From assembly GCF_000235745.1 (NCBI RefSeq), contig NZ_AGSX01000152.1, forward strand, positions 1 through 39,917: a DNA stretch of 39,917 bases, in the 5' to 3' direction. Origin of the DNA: Stutzerimonas stutzeri SDM-LAC. Lineage in GTDB: Bacteria > Pseudomonadota > Gammaproteobacteria > Pseudomonadales > Pseudomonadaceae. Shown piece by piece: positions 8,108 to 16,021 of the stretch; position 1 is the first letter of the stretch, and every line of letters starts with the position of its first letter. A program made the position numbers and the translations under genes. Under the pieces are notes generated by a model, which was not told where the DNA came from, made no database searches, and saw only the letters and a program-made list of their open reading frames with translations.

Positions 8108-9589
8108 GTGGTAAAGAAGCAGTGCGTATTGGCCAGCTGGGTTGGCGGGAATGATCTCAAGGCAGTTGCAGGTGCTGAGGCAGGCCCGATTCTGGCGACG
8201 CTGAACACGGTGTCCTTCGATAGCGTCGAACTGCTCTGCTCATACCCCTCCGAGCTAGTGGAGCCCTACCTGGCCTGGCTGCGCCAGCAGGTCGATGTAC
8301 CCATCACCGCGCATTACTTTTCCCTGTCTTCCCCCGTTCATTTCGGCGAGATCTACCAGGCCGCCAGTCAGCATTTAAAGCGGCTGAATACTTCCGCCAA
8401 TCAGCTCTCCATTCTGCTCAGCCCCGGCACACCGGCCATGCAAGCGGTGTGGATTCTGCTGGGCAAAACGCGCTACCCGGCGACCTTCTACCAGTCCTCC
8501 CTTCAGCAAGGCGTTCAGCGGGTCGAAGTGCCGTTTGAAATCGCGGCCGAGTATGTACCGGCGGCCAATGCCATTAGCACCGACAAGCTGGTTCAGCTCG
8601 CCGGGCTGGATGCGCCTGTGGATGCAGCCTTCGACAGCATCGTGACGCAGAGCGAGCGCATGATGGCCCTCAAGGCGCAGGCGCAGATACTTTCGGCGAA
8701 GCAGGTGCCGGTGCTCATTTACGGTGAAACCGGCACCGGCAAAGAGCTGTTTGCCCGCGCCATTCACAATGCGGGCCCACGTTCTGCTGCACCCTTTGTT
8801 GCGGTGAACTGCGGTGCCATCGTGCCGGAGCTGATCGACTCCACCTTGTTTGGCCACAAGAAGGGCGCATTCACCGGCGCAATTGCGGATCGGCCCGGGG
8901 TGTTCCAACAGGCCCATGGCGGCACGCTATTTCTGGATGAGTTTGGCGAGCTGACCCCAGATGTACAGGTGCGACTGCTGCGCGTACTGCAGGAAGGCGC
9001 CTTCACCCCAGTAGGCTCCAACCAAGAGCTCACAGTCGATGTGCGGCTGATCACCGCCACTCACCGTAATCTGATGCAGGAAGTAGCTCACGGGCGCTTC
9101 CGTGAAGACCTGTTCTATCGCATCGCCGTGGGTGTGCTGCACCTCCCGCCGCTCAGAGAGCGCGAAGGTGATCTGCTATTGCTCTCCGAAAAGCTGCTGG
9201 CAGGCATTGCCAGCCAGGACGCCAATCTCGGTGATAAGAAAATTTCCGCAGAAGCAAAAAACCTTATTCTTCAGCACCCATGGCGTGGCAATGTCCGTGA
9301 ACTACAGTCCACCTTGTTGCGCGCAGCGCTCTGGTGTCGGGGCGATCTGATAGCGGCTCATGATATCGAGCAAGCACTGTTTAAGTTGCCGCAAGTGCAG
9401 GCCGATATATTGGCTATGGATGTTACGCAAGGTATTGATCTACAACAGGTAATTGCTGAAGTGGCAGGGCATTATCTGCGTAAGGCGCTCACACTTACCG
9501 GCAACAATAAAACCCGGGCGGCCAGCCTGCTAGGCCTTAAAAGCCAGCAAACGCTGAGCAACTGGATGGACAAATACGGCATCGAATAA
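8108..9589 (+). CDS. Sigma-54-dependent activator with CARF-like sensor domain (RtcR-like architecture)
   Basis: GTG at 8108 is preferred: it has AGGGAC/CGGGAG upstream, and the protein then begins VVKKQCVLASWVGGNDL as relatives do. An ATG at 8075 would add 11 residues without a ribosome site. Numbering is from the GTG. Residues 1-150 resemble a Rossmann-like CARF domain with the signature LSPGTPAM (about 105-112). AAA+ domain: Walker A GETGTGKE (206-213), sigma-54-contacting GAFTGA (253-258), Walker B LFLDEFGEL (about 274-282), and the R-finger region PPLRERE. A Fis-type HTH is at the C-terminus (NNKTRAASLLGLKSQQTLSNWM). It lies directly upstream of hsdR, which has a -24/-12 promoter, so it probably switches the RM operon in response to a nucleotide ligand. 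By analogy RtcR uses this layout; the ligand here is unknown. Confidence 0.88.
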   Translation: MVKKQCVLASWVGGNDLKAVAGAEAGPILATLNTVSFDSVELLCSYPSELVEPYLAWLRQQVDVPITAHYFSLSSPVHFGEIYQAASQHLKRLNTSANQLSILLSPGTPAMQAVWILLGKTRYPATFYQSSLQQGVQRVEVPFEIAAEYVPAANAISTDKLVQLAGLDAPVDAAFDSIVTQSERMMALKAQAQILSAKQVPVLIYGETGTGKELFARAIHNAGPRSAAPFVAVNCGAIVPELIDSTLFGHKKGAFTGAIADRPGVFQQAHGGTLFLDEFGELTPDVQVRLLRVLQEGAFTPVGSNQELTVDVRLITATHRNLMQEVAHGRFREDLFYRIAVGVLHLPPLREREGDLLLLSEKLLAGIASQDANLGDKKISAEAKNLILQHPWRGNVRELQSTLLRAALWCRGDLIAAHDIEQALFKLPQVQADILAMDVTQGIDLQQVIAEVAGHYLRKALTLTGNNKTRAASLLGLKSQQTLSNWMDKYGIE

Positions 9590-9592
9590 AAC

Positions 9593-9608
9593 TGGCACGG
9601 TCCTCGCT
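9593..9608 (+). promoter_or_regulatory. Sigma-54 (-24/-12) promoter of hsdR
   Basis: TGGCACGGTCCTCGCT matches the consensus TGGCACG-N4-TTGCW at every defined position but one (C for T). GG (9594-9595) and GC (9606-9607) are exactly 10 bp apart, the invariant spacing. Transcription would start near 9619. A perfect hexamer inverted repeat, GGTCCT (9599-9604) and AGGACC (9611-9616), straddles the -12 element. The gene just upstream encodes the matching class of activator. Confidence 0.85.
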
Positions 9609-9637
9609 ATAGGACCGACATGGACAGAATCGCCTTT

Positions 9638-12600
9638 ATGAAATCAGTCAACTTCGAGTTCCTCCGCCCCGGCAACGAGCTGCTGGCCAACCTCGCCGGT
9701 CTTGCCGAGGCGGTACTGCACATCGATCCGGGCAGCGCGCTCACTCGCCTGCGTAGCTTCGCCGAAGAGCTGACCAAGGCTATCTACAAGGAAGAACTGC
9801 TGCCGCGCATGCCGCAGTCGAGTTTCTACGAACTGGTTAAAAACCCTGTGTTTGTTGATTGCGTCAGCAAGCCCCTGGTACACCAGATCAACTTCCTGCG
9901 CATCCAGGGCAACGACACCGCCCATGGTGCCGAAGGCGATTTGCGTAATGCCCAGCTAGCCCTGAAGACCGCCTACCAGTTGGCCATGTACATGGCCATC
10001 AAGTACTACGGCACCGCGCAAGCTTCGATCCCCGCATTTGCCGAGGTCAAAGACCCAGCGGCGATGCTGGCCAGCCTGCAGAAAACCGTCTCCAGCTATG
10101 AGAAGGAACTCAACCAGCAGCAGGAAGCGCTGCAGAGCGTGATGGACAAGCTGGAGCAGGAGCGCACCCGCCACCTCGACAAGGTCGACCCGCCTGCCAA
10201 GCCTGACCAGCAAAAGCGTCAGCAGCAGAGCCAGCAGGTGGCCGACAGCCTGCAGTGGAACGAAGCCAAAACCCGCGCATTGCTGATCGACGCCATGCTC
10301 CTGCAAGCCGGCTGGGATGTCAGCAACCCCGCGCAGGTCGGCCAGGAAGTGGAGGTCGATTTCCCCGGCAACGTCTCTGGCAAGGGCCGTGCGGACTACG
10401 TGCTATGGGGCGACAACGGTCAGCCCCTGGCCGTGATCGAGGCCAAGAAATCCGGCAATGTCAGCCTGCAAGCTGGACGTGAGCAAGCGCGTATGTATGC
10501 CGACGGCTTCGAGCGCATGGGCATGCAGCGCCCGGTGATTTTCTACAGCAACGGCTACGAAACCTTTATCTGGGACGACAAGCAGTACAACACCTATCGC
10601 CCGGTGTACGGCATCTACAGCAAGGACAGCCTGGAATACCTCGCCTATCAGCGCCAGTATCGCGTCCCCACGCTGGAGAAACACAACCCCGAGCTGAGCA
10701 TTGCCGACCGCCCCTACCAGATCGAAGCGATCAAAACTGTCGCCGCGCACTTCCAGCAGCAGCGCCGCAAAGCCCTGATCATCCAGGCCACGGGCACCGG
10801 CAAAACTCGCGTGGCCATCGCCTTGGCTGAGTTGCTGCTGCGTACCGGCTGGGCCAAACGCGTGCTGTTCCTCTGCGACCGCAAAGAGCTGCGCGTGCAG
10901 GCCGATGACGCCTTCAAGCAAAACCTGCCCAGCGAGCCGCGCTGTGTGATCGGCGAAACCGGCAAGGTCGACCAGACCGCGCGCATCTTCATCGCCACCT
11001 ACCCGGGCATGATGAACCGCTTCGCCCAGCTCGACGTCGGCTTCTTCGACCTGATCATCGCCGACGAAAGCCACCGCAGCATCTACAACAAGTACCGCGA
11101 CCTGTTCGACTACTTCGACGCGCTGCAGGTCGGCCTCACCGCCACGCCGGTGAAGTTCATCAGCCGCAACACCTTCGATATTTTCGACTGCGAAACCACC
11201 GACCCGACTTTCGAGTTCGGCCTCGATGCTGCCATCAATAATGAGCCGCCTTATCTGGTGCCATTCCGCGTGAAGGACCTCACCACGGACTTCCTACGCG
11301 ACGGCATCCACTACAACGACCTCAGCGAAGATCAGAAGCGCCAGCTCGAAGAGGACCTCGGCGAAGAAGAAGCCAAGCGCACCACCATCGCCGGCAAGGA
11401 CATTGGGCGCAAAATCTTCAGTGAAGACACCGACCGCATCATCCTGGAAAACCTGATCAACAACGGCATCAAGGACGAGACCGGCTCATTGGTCGGCAAA
11501 ACCATCGTCTTCGCCCAGCGTCAGGACCACGCCGAGCACCTGGAAAAGCTCTTTTGCAAGCTCTACCCGCAATACGGCACCAAGGTCTGCAAGGTCATCC
11601 ACAACGCCATCCCGCACGTGGACACCCTGATCAAGGAATTCAAAAAGCCGGATAACGACTTCCGCATCGCCATCTCTGTGGACATGCTCGATACCGGCAT
11701 CGACGTACCCGAAGTGGTCAACCTGGTGTTCGCCAAGCCGGTCAAATCCTGGGTCAAGTTCTGGCAGATGATCGGCCGCGGCACACGCCTGCGTCCAAAC
11801 CTGTTTGGCCCCGGTAAACACAAAACCGAGTTCCTGATTTTCGACCACTACGGCAACTTCGATTTCTTCGAGCAGGAGTATCAGGAGCCGGAAGACACCG
11901 GCAGCAAATCCCTGCTGCAAACCACCTTCGAAGCTCGCCTGGCGTTGGCCCAAGCCGCCCTACGCCACAACCATGCCGCTGCCTTTGACGCCGCCATTGC
12001 CCTGCTGCGTGCTGACATCAACGACCTGCCCGACACCAGCGTGGCGGTAAAGCGTGAGCTGCGCGCCGTGCACCAGTTGCAACAAACCCAGCAGCTGCAG
12101 CAGTTCGATGGCAAAACCCAACACCTGCTGGCTAACACCATTGCCCCGTTGATGTCGGCCCGCGTGCTGCGCGACAAACACGCCACTGCGCTGGATAAGC
12201 TGATCGCCGGTATTCAGTGCTGCCTGGTCGAGCAGGCCACCTGCTTCGAGGACGGAAAAATTGCCCTGCTGGCCGAGCTGGACAAGCTCGCCGTTAACAT
12301 TCAGGCCGTCCGCCAGAAGGATGCCCTGATCGCCGAAGTACGCAGCGCCGACTTCTGGCTGCAGCCGAGCATCGACAAGCTGGAAAACGCCCGCCAGGAA
12401 CTGCGCGGCATCATGAAATATCGTCAGACCGGCACCGGGCCGGGTGATGGCATAGGAACCACCAAAACCAAGGATGGCAACCTGCTGGGTGACGAACGCG
12501 CGGTTTATATCAACGGTGCCAGCGAGGCCATGATCTACCGCCGCCGCCTCAAGGACATCCTTGCCGACATGCTCGCCGCTAACCCGACCCTGCAGAAAAT

Positions 12601-13021
12601 CCACAAGGGCGAACCCATTGCCGAGAGCGAGCTGATAACCCTGACCTCGACCATCCTCACCAGCCACCCCGGCGTCAGCCTGGAGGTGCTCAACGAGTTC
12701 TACGGTCGCACAGCCGATCAACTGCACCTCACCGTACGCGAGATTATTGGCCTGGATGCACACGCCATTGAGGAACACTTCAAACAGTTCCTCCATGCCC
12801 ATCCCAGCCTGACCGCCCAGCAGGTGCGCTTTATGAATCTGCTGAAAAACTACATCGCCCAGCACGGCAGCATCGTGATTGAAACACTCTACGACGCGCC
12901 GTTTTCCAGCATCTCCCACGAGGGCATCGACGGCGTGTTCGCCCCCGCCGATGTCACCGAGCTGGTGGCCGTGCTCAAACCCTTTTTGAAGAACCCCGGC
13001 CAGCCCGGCACACCCGCCTGA
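9638..13021 (+). CDS. hsdR: Type I restriction enzyme, endonuclease/translocase subunit HsdR
   Basis: 1127 aa from ATG 9638. That start is chosen because family members begin MKSxNFEFLR, and because the sigma-54 start site falls near 9619, leaving an upstream ATG at 9620 with no leader. Domains: DUF4145-like N-terminus (1-130), coiled coil (about 150-200), PD-(D/E)XK nuclease with Asp253 in GRADYVLW and Glu268-x-Lys270 in VIEAKK, helicase 1 with Walker A GTGKT (386-390), DESH (476-479) and TAT (501-503), helicase 2 with DTGIDVPE and QMIGRGTRL, then an EcoEI-type helical C-terminus that binds the methylase core. It translocates DNA and cuts unmodified DNA at a distance when complexed with HsdM2S. 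All key motifs are intact. Confidence 0.96.
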   Translation: MKSVNFEFLRPGNELLANLAGLAEAVLHIDPGSALTRLRSFAEELTKAIYKEELLPRMPQSSFYELVKNPVFVDCVSKPLVHQINFLRIQGNDTAHGAEGDLRNAQLALKTAYQLAMYMAIKYYGTAQASIPAFAEVKDPAAMLASLQKTVSSYEKELNQQQEALQSVMDKLEQERTRHLDKVDPPAKPDQQKRQQQSQQVADSLQWNEAKTRALLIDAMLLQAGWDVSNPAQVGQEVEVDFPGNVSGKGRADYVLWGDNGQPLAVIEAKKSGNVSLQAGREQARMYADGFERMGMQRPVIFYSNGYETFIWDDKQYNTYRPVYGIYSKDSLEYLAYQRQYRVPTLEKHNPELSIADRPYQIEAIKTVAAHFQQQRRKALIIQATGTGKTRVAIALAELLLRTGWAKRVLFLCDRKELRVQADDAFKQNLPSEPRCVIGETGKVDQTARIFIATYPGMMNRFAQLDVGFFDLIIADESHRSIYNKYRDLFDYFDALQVGLTATPVKFISRNTFDIFDCETTDPTFEFGLDAAINNEPPYLVPFRVKDLTTDFLRDGIHYNDLSEDQKRQLEEDLGEEEAKRTTIAGKDIGRKIFSEDTDRIILENLINNGIKDETGSLVGKTIVFAQRQDHAEHLEKLFCKLYPQYGTKVCKVIHNAIPHVDTLIKEFKKPDNDFRIAISVDMLDTGIDVPEVVNLVFAKPVKSWVKFWQMIGRGTRLRPNLFGPGKHKTEFLIFDHYGNFDFFEQEYQEPEDTGSKSLLQTTFEARLALAQAALRHNHAAAFDAAIALLRADINDLPDTSVAVKRELRAVHQLQQTQQLQQFDGKTQHLLANTIAPLMSARVLRDKHATALDKLIAGIQCCLVEQATCFEDGKIALLAELDKLAVNIQAVRQKDALIAEVRSADFWLQPSIDKLENARQELRGIMKYRQTGTGPGDGIGTTKTKDGNLLGDERAVYINGASEAMIYRRRLKDILADMLAANPTLQKIHKGEPIAESELITLTSTILTSHPGVSLEVLNEFYGRTADQLHLTVREIIGLDAHAIEEHFKQFLHAHPSLTAQQVRFMNLLKNYIAQHGSIVIETLYDAPFSSISHEGIDGVFAPADVTELVAVLKPFLKNPGQPGTPA

Positions 13022-13053
13022 TGGCCGCTCAACCTACAGATCGAGACCACTGA

Positions 13054-14658
13054 ATGCTCACCGGCAAAATCCGCAACGATATCGACAAGCTCTGGGAAAA
13101 ATTCTGGACTGGCGGCATCACCAACCCGCTGACTGTGATCGAACAGATCAGCTACCTGATGTTCGCCCGCATGCTCGACATGCAGGAAGACGTGGCCGAG
13201 CGCAAAGCCAACCGCACCGGCAAGCCCTTCGACCGTCTGTTCCCCAATACGCCGGAAGGCCAACTGCTGCGCTGGAAGAACTTCCGCAACATGAGCGGCC
13301 GGGAGCTGCACAAACACCTCAAGCAGAACGTTTATCCCTACTTCGCCAAGCTCGGTAGAAAGTCCGATGCGGTCGATGGACTAGGTGAAGAGGGCAGTGC
13401 GCTAGAGGGCCTGGGGCATATCGGCGAGTACATGCAGGACGCCGATCTGGAGATCAAGAACGAGTCGGTGCTCACCTCCGCCGTAGAGATGGTCAACGAC
13501 TTGCCGCTGACCCAGAGCGACGTAAAGGGCGATATCTACGAATACCTGCTGAGCAAGCTCACCACCGCCGGCATCAACGGCCAGTTCCGCACGCCGCGCC
13601 ATATCATCGACGCGATGATCGAGCTGATCGCCCCGCAGCCCACCGAGGTGATCTGCGATCCGTCCTGCGGCACCGCCGGCTTCCTCGCCCGCACCATGGA
13701 ATACCTCAATCGCGCGCACTCCAGCCCTGAAGGCACCTTCACCGACGAAGACGGCAACCTGCATTACTCCGGCGACCTGCTCGAATCCTACCGCCAGCAC
13801 ATCAACAGCCAGATGTTCTGGGGTTTCGACTTCGACACCACCATGCTGCGCGTCTCCAGCATGAACATGATGCTGCACGGCGTGAACGGCGCGAACATCC
13901 GCTACCAGGACTCCCTGAGCAAATCCATCAAGGAGCACTACCCGCGTCAGGAGCAGGACTTCTTCGACGTGGTGTTGGCCAACCCGCCGTTCAAAGGCAG
14001 CCTGGACGAAACCAACACCAACCCCGACGTGCTCGGCCTGGTGAAAACCAAGAAGACCGAACTGCTGTTCGTCGCCCACATCCTCCGTTCGCTCAAGCTC
14101 GGTGGCCGCGCCGCGGTGATCGTGCCGGACGGCGTGCTGTTCGGCTCCAGCAAGGCGCACCAGCAACTGCGCCAGGAGCTGCTCGACAACAACCAGTTGG
14201 AAGGCATCGTCAGCCTGCCCAGCGGCGTGTTCAAACCCTACGCCGGGGTCAGCACCGCCATCCTGATTTTCACCAAGGGAGGCACCACTGAGCGTGTATG
14301 GTTTTATGACCTGCAGGCCGATGGCTACTCGCTGGACGACAAGCGCACCGAGCTGAAAGGCGAGGGCAGCAACGACCTGCCCGACGCCATTGCCCAGTGG
14401 CACAAATACCGGCAGATGGTAGAGGGCAATATCAGCGCCAGCACCATCAACACCCTGTTTGGCGACAAGCGTAAAAAGGCCTTTGTCGTGCCCGCCGAAG
14501 ACATCGCCGCCAACAAGTACGACCTCTCCATCAACCGCTACAAGGAAGTGGAGTACCAGCAGGAGCAGTACGAAGACCCGAAGGTGATTCTGCAACGGCT
14601 CAAAGGGCTGGAGCAGGAAATTCTGGCGGATCTGGATGAGCTGGAGGGGATGCTGTGA
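13054..14658 (+). CDS. hsdM: Type I DNA adenine-N6 methyltransferase subunit HsdM
   Basis: A 534-aa protein 32 bp after hsdR. It has an N-terminal helical HsdM_N domain (1-145) and an N6-adenine methylase domain. The SAM-binding motif I is DPSCGTAGF (202-210) and the catalytic motif IV is NPPF (310-313). A further conserved segment, [14 protein letters not shown], lies near residue 400. Length is normal for the family. Two HsdM with one HsdS form the modification enzyme, protecting host DNA by methylating adenines in the split target chosen by HsdS. Its stop overlaps the hsdS start by 4 nt. Confidence 0.96.
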   Translation: MLTGKIRNDIDKLWEKFWTGGITNPLTVIEQISYLMFARMLDMQEDVAERKANRTGKPFDRLFPNTPEGQLLRWKNFRNMSGRELHKHLKQNVYPYFAKLGRKSDAVDGLGEEGSALEGLGHIGEYMQDADLEIKNESVLTSAVEMVNDLPLTQSDVKGDIYEYLLSKLTTAGINGQFRTPRHIIDAMIELIAPQPTEVICDPSCGTAGFLARTMEYLNRAHSSPEGTFTDEDGNLHYSGDLLESYRQHINSQMFWGFDFDTTMLRVSSMNMMLHGVNGANIRYQDSLSKSIKEHYPRQEQDFFDVVLANPPFKGSLDETNTNPDVLGLVKTKKTELLFVAHILRSLKLGGRAAVIVPDGVLFGSSKAHQQLRQELLDNNQLEGIVSLPSGVFKPYAGVSTAILIFTKGGTTERVWFYDLQADGYSLDDKRTELKGEGSNDLPDAIAQWHKYRQMVEGNISASTINTLFGDKRKKAFVVPAEDIAANKYDLSINRYKEVEYQQEQYEDPKVILQRLKGLEQEILADLDELEGML

Positions 14659-15812
14659 TTTGGCCCTTGGTTCAATTGGGTGATGTCGCGCCAGCAAAGG
14701 CTAGCAAGCATACTTTTGCTGAAACGGATGACGTGTGGACATTAAATCTGGATCAGATTGAAGCTGATACAGGAAAGGTTCTTCAGAAGATTATTGCGCC
14801 TGCTTCAGAAGCCGGCTCCTCAACACATGGCTTTGATGAAAGACATGTTTTGTATTCAAAGCTGCGGCCATATCTGAACAAAGTGGTGCTGCCTAACGAT
14901 AAAGGGTTAGCCACTACTGAGCTGGTTCCAATGTTGCCTGATGCTGATAGGCTTGAACGTAAGTATCTAGCCTACTACCTGCGCTCAAAAGGCTTTGTCG
15001 ATTGGGTTAGTGCGCAGGTGGCTGGTGCCAAGATGCCGCGAGTGTCTATGCTGCTATTTTGGCAGCACGAAATCCCCCTCCCACCCCTGTCCGAACAAAA
15101 GCGCATCGCCGCCATCCTCGACAAGGCCGACGCCATCCGCCGCAAACGCCAGCAAGCCATCAAGCTCGCCGACGACTTCCTCCGCGCCGTGTTTCTGGAC
15201 ATGTTCGGCGACCCGGTGACCAATCCGAAGGGGCTGCGAGTTGTACCGTTGATTAGTATCTGCGAAAAAGTGACTGATGGAACCCATCAGTCACCCAAAT
15301 GGGAATCGTCTGGGGTTCCGTTTCTTTTTATTAGCAATATTGTCGATGGGAAAATAAATTATGATACGAATAAGTTTATTAGTGGCGAAACTTTTGCGGA
15401 GTTAACGCGCACGACTCTCATTGAGAAGGGAGATATTTTATATACGACAGTAGGCAGTTATGGAAACGTAGCTGTCGTGCCAGGTGACAGGGACTTTTGC
15501 TTTCAGCGCCATATTGCGCATATTAAACCAAGCCGCCAGATGGTTGATCCGCAATTCTTGGCAGGCATGCTGAGTAGTAGCGTTGTGCGCCAGCAGGCAG
15601 ATCGACTTGTTAGGGGTGTGGCTCAAAAGACGCTTAATCTTCGTGAGTTGAAAGAAATTAAAGTTTTTGACTTGCCTATGAAGGATCAAGAGAACTATCT
15701 GCGAATAATTGATCCGATTAATAAAGTGGCAGAGCGACAGCTGTTTTCTGGGCGGGAATTAGATAAGAAATTTAATGCCCTTAGTCAAAAGGCATTTTTG
15801 GGCCAGCTATAG
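14655..15812 (+). CDS. hsdS: Type I specificity subunit HsdS
   Basis: A 385-aa protein starting at a GTG within a GTGA overlap with hsdM, so translation is coupled. Two target-recognition domains: TRD1 begins WPLVQLGDVAPAKAS and spans about 3-140; TRD2 begins VVPLISICEKVTDGTHQS near 197. The central conserved helix contains PLPPLSEQKRIAAILDKADAIRRKRQQ (about 141-167) followed by FLDMFGDPVTNPKG. The distal conserved region ends FNALSQKAFLGQL. The conserved helix DNA is GC-rich and the TRD segments markedly AT-richer, as expected if TRDs are exchanged by recombination. It sets the bipartite recognition sequence, which cannot be read from sequence alone. Confidence 0.93.
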   Translation: MIWPLVQLGDVAPAKASKHTFAETDDVWTLNLDQIEADTGKVLQKIIAPASEAGSSTHGFDERHVLYSKLRPYLNKVVLPNDKGLATTELVPMLPDADRLERKYLAYYLRSKGFVDWVSAQVAGAKMPRVSMLLFWQHEIPLPPLSEQKRIAAILDKADAIRRKRQQAIKLADDFLRAVFLDMFGDPVTNPKGLRVVPLISICEKVTDGTHQSPKWESSGVPFLFISNIVDGKINYDTNKFISGETFAELTRTTLIEKGDILYTTVGSYGNVAVVPGDRDFCFQRHIAHIKPSRQMVDPQFLAGMLSSSVVRQQADRLVRGVAQKTLNLRELKEIKVFDLPMKDQENYLRIIDPINKVAERQLFSGRELDKKFNALSQKAFLGQL

Positions 15813-15826
15813 ATAAGGAAATCCCC

Positions 15827-15973
15827 ATGCGCCTCAAGTCCGTCAAGCTCAGCCATTTTCGTGGCTATTGCGCCACCACGGTTATTCCCATCGACGACGC
15901 CATGGCCGGCATCGTCTGCCGCGATGACGATGGCCAATCGGCCAGCCTTGAGAGGTCGGGCTCGCTTGAATAG
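15827..15973 (+). pseudogene. Remnant of an OLD/AAA-type ATPase gene
   Basis: A 48-codon reading frame 15 bp after hsdS with a good ribosome site (AAGGAA). The protein starts MRLKSVKLSHFRGY and continues with TVIPIDDAMAGIV, which I recognise as the N-terminus of OLD-family/AAA-15 ATP-dependent nucleases. Those then carry a Walker A of the form GRNDAGKS. Here the corresponding residues are CRDDDGQS, so the Gly and Lys of the P-loop are lost and the frame stops nine codons later. It is therefore a truncated, inactive 5' end of a gene usually 500-700 codons long. It was probably the fourth gene of the RM operon before a deletion. Confidence 0.75.
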
Positions 15974-16021
15974 ACAAGGCGCTCAGTGTGTCTCTCGCTG
16001 ACACATGCTCACAGGCTGACT

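Noticed and set aside
15812-15826. hsdS as truncated because it is somewhat short (385 aa)
   Set aside because: Both recognition domains, both conserved helices and the usual C-terminal ending are present.
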